A DNA stretch of 64,000 bases from Nymphaea colorata (Eukaryota > Streptophyta > Magnoliopsida > Nymphaeales > Nymphaeaceae). Positions within the stretch are counted from its first letter, which is position 1. The number at the start of each line of letters is the position of its first letter. The stretch covers positions 8,191,503 to 8,255,502 of the forward strand of contig NC_045143.1 of the NCBI RefSeq assembly GCF_008831285.2. Direction: 5' to 3'. The notes under the pieces are model-generated. The model did not search any database. It saw nothing but the letters and a program-made list of their open reading frames with translations, and was not told where the DNA came from. The translations under genes were made by a program, and so were the position numbers. Shown in pieces: positions 23,101 through 32,818 of this stretch.

Positions 23101-26100
23101 CAGCAGCCACTCCTTCGCAAAGGAAGCCTTGAGGAGCTCCCACCTGGGCACAGCGTCCCTAGTGAAGACCAGAGCAGCCTGGTGGCTCTTGCTCCGATCG
23201 AACGGCGTAGAGAGCTCACTGTACAGTCTGAGGCCGACGTGGAACCTTCTGAATCGCTCAGCAAACTCCCGGACCGAGACGTGGCGATACGGCCTGCTCT
23301 TGTCCGCCCAATACTGCTCCTGATCCTTCTTGGACGTCACCTAGTGGTTTTGTAAGACCAGGGGCAAAAACTTATTTAGTCTTATCGCGCGGATTCAGAT
23401 TATGGATCGAAATAACTAATTTATTCATTGTGTTCAACGTAACATGAGTGGTAACGACGTATGAGTCTCGTATCGGCTCTCACACATGTCTACCGCAAAT
23501 TGAAACGTTTCTGGCGGATACTAATCTTAAAAGATTATTATTTTTTTATTGTATTAAATATTTGAAGTATTTATTACTTATATATTAAAAAAAGATCTCA
23601 AACGCAGTTTCAGAATTTTACCAAGCACATCCAGTAGATGGAGGAGGCTCGTTTTGCTTCCACATTAATTAATATGTTATAGATATGCAGTTAGAGGGAG
23701 GGGGAGGGTCATTACCTCTTGAAGAAAGTCTGCTGTCCCTTTCCTCTCGGGGCATTTAAATCCACAGCTCTCAAAGAATTCGACGACATGAGCTCGGGGG
23801 CCCTGATACACTATCTGCCCTTCCGATAGTAGAATTATATCATCGAAAAGTTCGAAGGTTTCAGGCGCAGGTTGAAGCAGAGACATGAAAACTGTGGCAT
23901 CCATCAGATGGACAATTTGTTGCAGGCATTTCACGATTTGGAATGTGGTGGAACTGTCCAATCCAGTCGATATCTCATCCATGAACAGTGTCTTCGTCGG
24001 GCCGACGATCATTTCACCTGCAAAAAGTGTACGAGAATTTCGATCAAAGGACAGGTATGGAGCAGATCTGCCTTGGAAGCTAGCTAAGCTTACTGCAATA
24101 TCCACAACTGCTATCAGTTCAATTCTTGTTGAATATTTTATGAAGGGAGTTACCGGTTGTCACTCTCTTCTTCTGCCCACCGGAAATCCCTCTCTGCATG
24201 GCATCTCCAACGATGGTGTCTTTGCAAATGTCCAGACCAAGAATCTGTTTCAAAAATTAAACTGTCAGCACCTGCCCACATTCTCAATTTTCAGGAAAAG
24301 TAATGTACAGATGAGGGTTCAATTAGAAAAAAAAAAAACACAAGGCCCAGTTTTGGGTTTATGGTTAAATCTGTAAGCCAAATGTTTTTCCATTAAAGCA
24401 AAGTTTAAGGAAAATGCGACGTTGAGAGAGACTTACTTTTAAGGTATAATCTGTCTGTAAATTGCTCTCCACTCCTTCCATAGCTGTGGCCTGAAAAGGA
24501 GAGTGACAAAAATGAGTATGATTGGATGCTGAGAGTAATATGAGAACGGCTGCTTAGCAACAGTAATAAATAAGCTGTTATTGTCTCATTAATCAGCTTT
24601 AAAGATTGGAGCATATTCATAAAACTCTATATTACCATGGTCCATGAATGCATTTTATTGATTGGGGTAAATTCATGAGACCCCAAAGTTTTAGGGTTGT
24701 CCATTCAAGTGGGTGCCATCTCCTTTTATCTATTTGCTTAGGCTGGTTAGACTATACTTCTAGTACACGGTATTATTAGGTAAGTCTGGATGTCCATAAT
24801 CCAGTGTATTTACGGTCTTATTTAAAACAGTAGGACTGGTGAACCACATTATGCCCTGATTGGTTAATTGGGTCCTCACGGTCAACTTAGTAAAAGGGCC
24901 CTAAGGTGATTGGGTCAATCAGGTCCAATCTCCTAGGTACCCAGCCACGCTCAGGTCTTTTTGGTTTGGCCCTGGGTCACGCTGGGTGCACTGTTCTTTC
25001 TAGTTCATGGAACCAGATCTGCCAATTATGAACAACTTAGGTAATCAGCTTTGATCTTGTGTCTTTCCATATTAACTCAAACCTGATTCTGTAGTGCCAT
25101 AAAGATCCCGACCTGTCTGAGTATTAACCTGTAAACTCTATGTGTATTTATACCCATAAAAATGTGTAACATTTCTGGGTCTTGTTTCAAAATTTATACC
25201 CATAAAAATGTGTAACATTTCTTTTGATTGTTCTTCATGTCAAACATCCCCTTAATGTGAAAATGTATAACCATAAAAATGCAAAACCAGTTTCCGTCCG
25301 GTGTAACCTGAACCCCACTGGGATACATTTTCAAAGTACAGATCAACCATGCATAAAAAGTAAAAGCAAAGGAGAGTTATGAATCGGAGGGTTTCAACCT
25401 TCATGAAAAGATCCACTTCCGCTTCCGGAAATATTCCTGCCTGTTTTTCTCTTCTCGCCAACTCGGAAAGCAACTCTGCATCAAAAGGCAATAGCAATTC
25501 ATGACCATCAGCATCATCACCAAATCTCTCTTTCTTCTGTATGGTAAAAGCGGAGGAGATTGTACTTTGGAGTTTAGACTAGGAAATTAAGCTAGTTCTA
25601 ATTTGACCTTTAAAATAATTTTTCTTAAAAAATTTGTCCGGTCAGCCGAGAAATAAATGACGTGTGCCGTTGAACAACCACGAATATGAATTAATTAAGA
25701 GAAAACAATGAATGAGCCCATATATTTCTATAACGAATTGAACATGCGGAGGAACAGGTTCGGCTCAGCCGGTTCGCAGCCTGGGTCGGGCCACCAAACC
25801 ATAACAACTTCAATAATGAAGAAAATGAAAGGGGAACGATCATAGGTTTTGAACGATCCCAATCCCACCAAACCAAAACCAATCACCACTCTCTCCTTGT
25901 CGCCCAAAGAACGAATAAGAAAGCTTAGCCGGCCAAGAGGGCACGCCAAAACTACGTCCCGCTCTTACCATATCTGGAGCCCACGCCCTGGCAGCGGGCG
26001 GAGAAGTCGAAGGTCTCCTTCACCGTCATCTCTCCAATGTGGACGTCATGCTGACTGATATAGGCGGACGTCTTCTGCGGCACGAACTCCTTCATTTTGT

Positions 26101-28175
26101 GCCCGTTGTATGTAACCTCCCCCTTCACCTGCTCACATTTTGTGCAAACGGAAAACTTAGAGAAAAGTTGAATGCCAGTATTCAAGATCATGAACAGGGA
26201 TGCAAAATTCCAATAAAAAAAAGACGTGCAGTGTCATTTTGAAAATCGATTCAGCTCATCTTGGTCTGGTCAATACCTAACCAACTTCAACAGTAACTCC
26301 GACCTACATTGTAACTAATGCCTACATAGTCAATGCATTTCCTGTTATTGACCGGTTGCTTGCATTCTGCAGGGAGAACAGATAAAACAGGGAGAGCCTT
26401 TTTGCTTTACCTTAAGGCTAGGGTCCAGCTTTCCAGCGAGAGCCAACAAGAGGGTCGTCTTCCCGGAAGACGGCGGGCCCAAAAGCAGCGTCATCCTGTC
26501 CACATGATCACACCTTCAGTCAACAATTGTTTGAAAATATTAAGCTTAACCGCGAACCACGCAGAGCCGATAAGGTTTGAAGGTGAAAAATGAAAATACT
26601 CAGAGACCGTCACCGTCCATTGATCCCACCTCATCGTCGTCAGCCGATTTAAGATGAGAAATGCTTGCCGATTTTCTTACCTTTGAGCCAAACCATAAAC
26701 TCTCTTGCCGTTGAGAGTGAGCGAAAGTATTTTGAAGAGACGTAAAATTTAGAGAAGGCGCAAAAGAAGAGGTTAAAAAAATAAGATTATGCTCTATCAA
26801 GTTACAGGGAAACCGTGGAAAACAAAATGTTTCGTGCAGTCGATCTGAAGGATTGAATGAGAAGTGGTGACTAAAATTGACGGCCACCTCCCATCCGTTA
26901 GAGGGCGACGGAGGACCAGGAGGTGAAAGGTGTGGGTGGAGGAGGGGAAGGCGAACCTGGAGGGCCTGATGAAGCCGGAGGCGTCCTTGAGAATGGTGAG
27001 GGTGGTGGTCTTGGAGAGGCTGATCCCCACCATGCCGAGGGCGGATTCCGCCAGGTTTCTGGTGGCGTTCCACAGCGTCGGAATTGCTCTGCTCCCAACG
27101 TGGCACTCCGCCTCTATTGTGAGGTTCTCGAAGCGAACCTCCACTGTGGGAAGTTGGATACCAACCCTGCGAAACAAGTGAAAGCAAAATCATGCTTTAA
27201 TTTTAACCAAAGCCAATCTCTCTGCCACTCCCTCTAACCGATTCAGTTTCTGAAAAATCTTTTACGAGGGAAGGTGAAATTTTCGCAGTGGAGCTCCGAC
27301 ATCTGTTTTCAGTAAATTGAAAATGAGAACTATGAACTTTTCTTAACTTTAGAAATTCTTCATTTTTGGGACTACCATGGTTAATAATTAAGAAAACTAC
27401 TTTTTATAATTTTTAAATAAAAAGTACAAAAATGATTAATATTTAATGTAAAGACTCTTGTGGCTTGACAAGTGAGACTTTTCTTTTTCCGACTTTTTCA
27501 AGCCTTGTCATTTTCTTTGCCACCCTTGAACAATAATCCCATACCTACGGCCTGACCCCAAGAAGAAACGTTGAGAGCAACCAAAATAATTTTCATTTTC
27601 TTAATTTATTCTGCGTGAAGACATCTATAAAATAAAAATTTTATAATTAAGAACTAAAAATCAGTTAAAATCTTATGAATCCAGCCAGATTGGGATGTTG
27701 AAGAAATAACTTCGAGCTAACGACCGGCTTAATCTGTCGAACTTCGACGGAGAGAGGGAGAGATTGCTTACTTGTCGATCCGGTTCCTGAGCTTCCGGAG
27801 GAACTTCTCGTTGTCTTCCTCCGCCACCCTGAAGATCCGCTCGATGAACTCCTGCCTCTCTGCCACGCCCAGCTTCCGCACATCCACCTCCTTGTGCACT
27901 ACCTGCTTCCCTGCTCCCACTCCGCCCTGGTGTTCCTCCACGAACGACTGGATGATGCTCGTCCTCAGCCGGTCGTACGTCGGCAGCTTCTCCAGCGCCG
28001 CCCATCGTAGCGCCTCCTCGTCCTCGTCAACGTTTCGGCTCCGCCGTGACAGGCTGGACCGAAAGTTGAAGACGTCCTCCACGGCCCAGTTCCCCCGCCG
28101 GCTGGCGCTCCCGCTCAGGCTCATCTTCCGGCTCCTCCTCCCGCCCGTGCTCCACACTCTCTCCAAACCTTCCAT
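16311..28175 (-). CDS. full-size ABCG (PDR) transporter, ABCG36/PDR8-like
   Basis: Plasma-membrane ATP-driven exporter, order NBD1-TMD1-NBD2-TMD2. All 23 exons join in phase at GT-AG sites to 1491 aa: 28175-27772, 27166-26957, 26495-26411, 26128-25969, 25475-25399, 24490-24437, 24244-24154, 24017-23716, 23340-23059, 22831-22515, 22222-22062, 21422-21313, 21122-20969, 20559-20428, 20067-19898, 19723-19391, 19293-19003, 18814-18731, 18572-18439, 18269-18042, 17729-17558, 17132-16878, 16580-16311. NBD1: Walker [10 protein letters not shown] (about 211-219), signature ISGGQ (350), Walker B LFMDE (371). NBD2: GVSGAGKTT (935), LSTEQ (1042), IIFMDE (1062). Both sites look competent. The N-terminus [20 protein letters not shown] and C-terminus [10 protein letters not shown] are typical of the PDR cluster containing Arabidopsis ABCG29/35/36; family members export indolic defence compounds and auxin precursors. 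The substrate here is not deducible. The start is the first ATG before the conserved N-terminus. The linker (exons 14-15) is the most divergent part. Confidence 0.95.
20099..20147. repeat. (GA)n/(CT)n microsatellite upstream of ABCG exon 15
   Basis: An uninterrupted GA run on the + strand. On the gene strand it is a (CT)n tract about 30 nt upstream of the exon 15 acceptor at 20068, so it may act as, or extend, the polypyrimidine tract. Confidence 0.9.
20940..20967 (-). repeat. CT-rich tract at ABCG intron 13 donor
   Basis: On the gene strand a CTCTCTCT run starts within ten bases of the GT donor at 20968-20967 and is followed by CA repeats near 20920-20940. Confidence 0.85.
22028..22060 (-). 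repeat. (CT)n plus C14 tract at ABCG intron 11 donor
   Basis: On the gene strand the donor after exon 11 (GT at 22061-22060) runs straight into CT repeats and then 14 consecutive C (the + strand G run at 22028-22041). Confidence 0.9.
24491..25398 (-). other. ABCG intron 5, largest intron
   Basis: A 908-bp intron between the exons ending DLFMK and starting ATAMEG. It contains a short imperfect tandem duplication (TTTATACCCATAAAAATGTG at about 25146 and 25195). Otherwise nothing was recognised. The other ABCG introns over 300 bp (for example 27167-27771, 26496-26956, 25476-25968, 21423-22061) hold no recognised feature beyond the CT tracts listed. Confidence 0.6.
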
Positions 28176-28854
28176 TTCCTAAACTTTCTCTCTGATCGTC
28201 ACCTACTCTGTTCCGCACTCTGGAGAAACCGATTCGTTTCGCACCAGGAGAAACAGAGGAGAAATAAAAAATTCTAACTCGTAGATGATTTGGAGCAAAA
28301 TCTCGTGAAAACGGGCTTTTGGATTTCGGATCTCCCTAGCTTCTTATATTAAGTTTCTCAACAATACAGAGAGAAGAAAAGCTTTCCTCGGAAATCTTAG
28401 CTTCTCACTTTTTCCTCTCCGGTTGAACTGAAGTTCGGGAAACTAATTGAACCAAGAACAAAAATCAAATCCGTTCTTCTTCACAGTTTCGGTTCGTGAA
28501 AACAAGAAACTCCTGCTGAAGCACACCCCCCGCGCTCCAGTACAGGAAAAGGAGAAGAATAGAAGGGAAAAAGGAGGAGAAAAGCGAGAGATTTTCCTGG
28601 ACTTTGAGAGGGAGACGCTCGATCGATCTTTCCCTACTTCGAGAAGACGAGAAGGGCGTGAAGGCCAAAACAGGGACGGTTCGATCTGAAGTAGCAGCAG
28701 GAGAAGAAAAAGAAGAAGAAGGACGGGAGAAGAGGTCGGACGATTCTTCTCCAAGAAGCCAGATAGAAAGGGTCGATGGCCTCGATCCCTCGCTCTCTCG
28801 CTGTGTGGGAGAAGCGGGAGAGCAGAGTGGTTGGGGCTCCTGGGTGCCGAGGGA
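28176..28854 (-). other. ABCG 5' leader region
   Basis: About 680 bp between the ABCG start codon and a TATA-like motif. It is purine-rich on the + strand (CT-rich on the gene strand), as plant leaders often are. A leader intron cannot be excluded. Open frames on both strands here are low-complexity and unsupported. Confidence 0.45.
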
Positions 28855-28884
28855 CATATATAGGGGCGAAACCCTCTGAGTCAA
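28855..28884 (-). promoter_or_regulatory. candidate ABCG core promoter: TATA box and W-box
   Basis: On the gene strand, CTATATATG (about 28863-28855) is a TATA-like motif about 680 bp upstream of the ATG. A W-box core TTGACT (28884-28879) lies about 16 bp further upstream. WRKY-bound W-boxes are common in pathogen-induced genes, which fits an ABCG36-like gene, but a six-base motif is weak evidence. Confidence 0.4.
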
Positions 28885-29858
28885 TCGCCGAAGAAATCTG
28901 GTGGCAAGGGAAAGGGGCGGCGGCCGGCGGGCGGAGGTGGGGACGGCCAGCTTGGAGGGGCTCGTCGGCCACCGGACTCATCCATGCACGCTCGCTAAGA
29001 GTTATGTATAGGTCATCCCATTTTCCTTTTAGGGTCACCGATGAACAACCCACCCTTCCGTGGTCTTATCTTTAAAGATATATATGATAGTTCAACTGGT
29101 TCTTTTTTCTGACATTGATGGTTTTGAAAATTCAAGATGGAAATCGTTTCTTGAAGAACAAATGGCTAAAACATGTAAACCGTGTTATTGGTCGTATTAT
29201 GTTTCTTACAATATAAAACTTTATGTCAAAAAACACAGTGTCCTTTTTAACTCTATTACAGATCTATGTATGTTTGGGAGAAAATGTCGTTGCTGTCACC
29301 ATGTGTCGTTGAGAGTAGACATTGGGGCCTATGATCATGTGCGTGTCACCTTTTCTTTCCAATTTTTCTTATCTTTGTTTGCTCTCATACAATCACGATT
29401 ATTAAGGGTGCACATCGAGGCAGCTGTCTGGCCTCCGCCTGGATGCTATTTTGGCAGCTCGAGCTGAGGCAATTGGGCTTGGCTTCGGCCCAGTAGCAGA
29501 GATACATATATAGGCGAGCAGTCGCCCATGCTAGCAATAAAATTTGTATTTATTTTTACATATTTTTTTTAATTATTTACTTATTTATATATGTTGTGTT
29601 CCTTCAAAAATAAATTTTTTTATAATAATACCTCATAGCCAAAAAATTCTATCTCCGCCACTGGTTCAGCCTGATTAGTTTGAATGGGGCCTGGGTCTCG
29701 CCCTGCCCAACTCTGTTTTATTTAAAAAAAAATTAAAATATATGTATTATATAAAAATATATAAAATAATTAATAATATTTTTTATTAGGCCCGACCCAA
29801 TTCAACCTAGAACTTCGCTCATTGAGACCCCGGCCTGATGCCAACTCTTAATTATAAC
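28885..29858. other. upstream region of the ABCG gene, repeat-like toward right
   Basis: GC-rich near 28900-28980, then AT-rich. From about 29600 it has short motifs such as CTCCGCCACTG that resemble ends of the CAGGGGCGGAG element family. The open frame at 29060-29467 lacks recognisable features. Confidence 0.4.
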
Positions 29859-30039
29859 CAGGGGGGGGCATGTAGGCCGTGGCCCGCTCCGAACTAGCTG
29901 GAAAAAAAAAATTTACATTAGAAAAATAAAATTTTTTTAGTTGTTCAATGTATTTTTTTTTACTTAGGTTCAGTTTGGCTTTACCCAAATTTGAGGTTGG
30001 ATTATTTGGTCCCTAAACGAAATCCTGACTCCGCCCCTG
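29859..30039. mobile_element. small hAT-type element, CAGGGGCGGAG family, copy A
   Basis: A 181-bp element starting CAGGGGGGGGCATG and ending CTCCGCCCCTG (CAGGGG...CCCCTG inverted ends). It has a perfect 8-bp duplication ATTATAAC at 29851-29858 and 30040-30047, in the hAT nTnnnnAn format. Internally AT-rich and non-coding. Confidence 0.85.
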
Positions 30040-30047
30040 ATTATAAC

Positions 30048-30615
30048 TACTATATTCAGAAAAAAGGGCCAAAGCTCTCCTTAGCTGCTCCGGACATAGC
30101 CATTTTGTTCGCAAGATAGACGAGTCCAATTTATTTTATTATCGCTATAGCTGATATCAAGTCATGTTTCCTGCTCAAATTTGGGGTCAAATAGTGCATG
30201 ACCAAATATGCATGTTGTTTAAGAGGGTAATGTCCTACTATCACTCATATTAGAGTGGCCGGCTCATACATCCAGTTCCATTTTCGGGGGATTGTGATAT
30301 TTATTTATATCAGTAGAGAGACAGGCGTACACAGACCCGTATAATTGGGCTTGTGTGGGCAATTGCCACACATGCTCATGTGATTGATCATCTTATTTAT
30401 ATATTAAACATTCCTGCATGTAATTTAGTTTATTAGGTATTGGTGCCCTCAAATTTAAGATTTTTTATATTAGTACCCCTTTGCCGCGAGTTTCTGGTTT
30501 AGTCACCAATAAGTCTCTATACAGTGATAATGTGCTGTGTTCTAATAGGAAATCATGCTAATTCTACCAGTTGAGAAATTTGTTCATAAGAAGCTAATGG
30601 AAGCATTGGTAGTGT
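30048..30615. other. intergenic, transposon fragments
   Basis: Around 30330-30490 the sequence GGGCTTGTGTGGGCAATTGC resembles 42720-42870 (GGGCTTGTGCGGGCAGTTGC), including a shared TTATATATT stretch, so a further element family is present. No gene. Confidence 0.45.
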
Positions 30616-30623
30616 AGGACAAC

Positions 30624-30821
30624 CAGGGGCATAGATACATGGGGTCTCTGTGGGGGCGTATGGCTCACAGAGCACACATTTGAAAGCTTAATTTAGTCGT
30701 TGGATGTCGACTTAGGTCCAGTTACATATGACTGCCCCACCAGACCCAAGTTACTACCCTATGATTAATTAAAAATTTATTAACTATATATTTAGTTCTT
30801 CATAGAAAAAATTTCTCGCTC
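30624..30821. mobile_element. small hAT-type element, CAGGGGC family, copy B
   Basis: A 198-bp element starting CAGGGGCATAG, with a perfect 8-bp duplication AGGACAAC at 30616-30623 and 30822-30829. The right end TCTCGCTC looks eroded relative to CTCCGCCCCTG. Internal sequence (TTAATTTAGT, TTAACTATATATTTAG) matches a fragment at about 50770-50943. Confidence 0.65.
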
Positions 30822-30946
30822 AGGACAACTGTGAGACAAAATGGAGTTAGCTTATCAATGGTGCAATGATATGGGGGTTCATTTAGAAGGTAGATGTAGG
30901 GAATTAGATTGACCAAGAAAGATAGGTAGTACTGTTGACATATAGG

Positions 30947-31384
30947 TAGGGATGTCAACCGGTCTGATTTCGGATCGGATATATTCTTAATTATGTATGT
31001 TTTTTAGATATTCACATCTTCGTATTCGAATTAGAATAAAGAAAAGTCATATCCAAATCCGAATCTAGAATCCGATTTTACAATCCAAATCCGATTTTTA
31101 TATTTATATCCGATTTCGAATCCGCATTATGAACCAGATTTTGCCAATTTTCAAAATTTAAAAACATTAGATACATGATATTTGTCTAAAAAAATCTGAT
31201 CCAAATTAGTGTCCAAATCCGATTGAATATTTACGTGTATCTATTCGAATCCAAGTCCGATCGGATGCCATTTATTAAATCTGTTCTAATTTCTTAATCA
31301 GATTTTCATTTTTTTTCCATATCCGATTTTTTCAGATCAGTTCGGTCGGATATCCGATTCAAATAGGATATATTGACATCCATA
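30947..31384. mobile_element. TAGGGATGTCAA inverted-end element
   Basis: A 438-bp AT-rich element rich in ATCCGAT/GGATCGGATAT. It starts TAGGGATGTCAA and ends TTGACATCCATA, 11 of 12 matching as inverted repeats. Flanks CATATAGG (30939-30946) and CATATAGA (31385-31392) match 7/8, suggesting an 8-bp duplication (hAT-like). Relics of the family are at about 38820-38960, 48640-48950 and 51840-52065. Confidence 0.7.
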
Positions 31385-31392
31385 CATATAGA

Positions 31393-31854
31393 GTTGACAG
31401 CTCTAAATAAAAAAGAGTTTGAAGGAAGCAACATCAGTTCTTGTGGAAAGGAATATGGCATGATACAATGATTATGTTGATTTTGGTTTTCATTGTTGTC
31501 AATGAAATGAAAACCCACATTTGCAATTAGAAGTTTACCTTGTGTTTTGATATGCTTGAAGATGTGAATAAGCAACAAAATAAAAAAAACCTCATCATCT
31601 TATATTTTGGTTGCTAGTGAAATAAAATCTCATATGGAGATTTAAAACCAAGTTGTGGGGATGGTATTATATTAGCTAAATCTCCATTTGAGTAAGGAAT
31701 TAACTCTACAATGTTTTTGATGGGAGTTTGGAAGCTGGGTCGGGGTGCATGGAAGCACAATCCAATACAATCCAATGCCTCTCTGCACGATCCATGGAGG
31801 TTGTTTGACACTAATAACAAATTGTAATTCTCTAATGAAACTTCTTCAATAATT
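31393..31854. other. intergenic, no feature recognised
   Basis: AT-rich sequence with no supported coding or repeat feature of its own. Confidence 0.4.
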
Positions 31855-32165
31855 AGGGCAGATTCATGAAACCTTGTAACATAGTGTTAGATAAATATAT
31901 CCCAAATTTTAGAGTAGAAACACTAGACAGCAAACTATTAAATGACCTCATAAGATGTCAAACAATTGTCTCCAGCACAATTAGTTAAATGTATGGGAAA
32001 AGGAGACTTCTCAGGAGGACCTCTTGTACACTTGTTAATATTTACTTAAAAACAATCGGCACAATAACTTAAAGGTCATACCCTTATACCTCCAAGGTTC
32101 TACCATGTCGAGGGATTGGGTGGACCTATGGTATTTCCTTTAACTCAGTTGTCATGCTAGCCACG
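31855..32165. repeat. approximately 310-bp dispersed direct repeat, copy 1
   Basis: Begins GGGCAGATTCATGAAACC and ends near CTCAGTTGTCATGCTAGCC. It is aligned throughout with 32503-32818 in the same orientation (shared CCCAAATTTTAGAGTAGAA, CATAAGATGTCAAA, GGACCTCTTGTACA). The last 80 bp resembles part of the SINE at 41825-42041. Non-coding. Confidence 0.8.
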
Positions 32166-32224
32166 TTAGGGTTAGACTTTCGTAAAAAATTCAAAAATTT
32201 TATTTGAATGTTACATGACCATTT

Positions 32225-32425
32225 GCAGAGGCGAAACCAGAAATTTTTCATGAAGAGAGCCGAATTAAAGTTTTTAAATTTTGACAAGAACTAAAATATC
32301 AGTTTTCAAAATTTTTATATACAACAAATAAACTTTTTAAAAATTTACATGTAAATTTTTATTTTTTTTTGGAGAGGGCCAGGGACCCTAGGGCCCCCTT
32401 ACACTAAGAATGAAATCATGGCTCC
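32225..32425. mobile_element. CAGGGGCGGAG-family element, diverged copy
   Basis: Starts CAGAGGCGAAACCAGAAATT, has the family core (GAATTAAAGTTTTTAAATTTTGAC, CAAAATTTTTATATA, TTTACATGTAAATTTTT), and ends near CATGGCTCC. It lies between the two copies of the 310-bp repeat. No clean duplication is visible. Confidence 0.55.
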
Positions 32426-32502
32426 AAATCCATTCGATTCAGATCCCATGTGTTGGATATTGTGATCTTTAAAATGGTAACATATTGTCATCTTTATTCA
32501 TT

Positions 32503-32818
32503 GGGGCAAATTCATGGAACCTTGTAATATAGTGTTCTATGAATCTATCCCAAATTTTAGAGTAGAATCACTAGACTATAACAAAGTATTATGAATGCCA
32601 AATGACCCCATAAGATGTCAAAAAAATGGTCTCTAGTACAATTAAGGAAATGTATAGGAGAAGGTGTCTATTCATAAGGACCTCTTGTACAACTATTAAT
32701 ATTTACTTGTGACAAGAACTTAAAGGTCATACATTTATACTTCCAAGGTTCTCGCTTGTCAAGGGCCTGGGTGGACATATGGTATATCCCTCAACTCAAG
32801 TATATACTAGCTACTATT
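32503..32818. repeat. approximately 310-bp dispersed direct repeat, copy 2
   Basis: Same orientation as 31855-32165, about 650 bp downstream, with many substitutions and small indels. Non-coding. Confidence 0.8.

Noticed and set aside
28443-28884. Overlapping ORFs on both strands upstream of the ABCG start
   Set aside because: Low-complexity purine/pyrimidine-rich sequence typical of a plant 5' leader; no domain or conserved motif.
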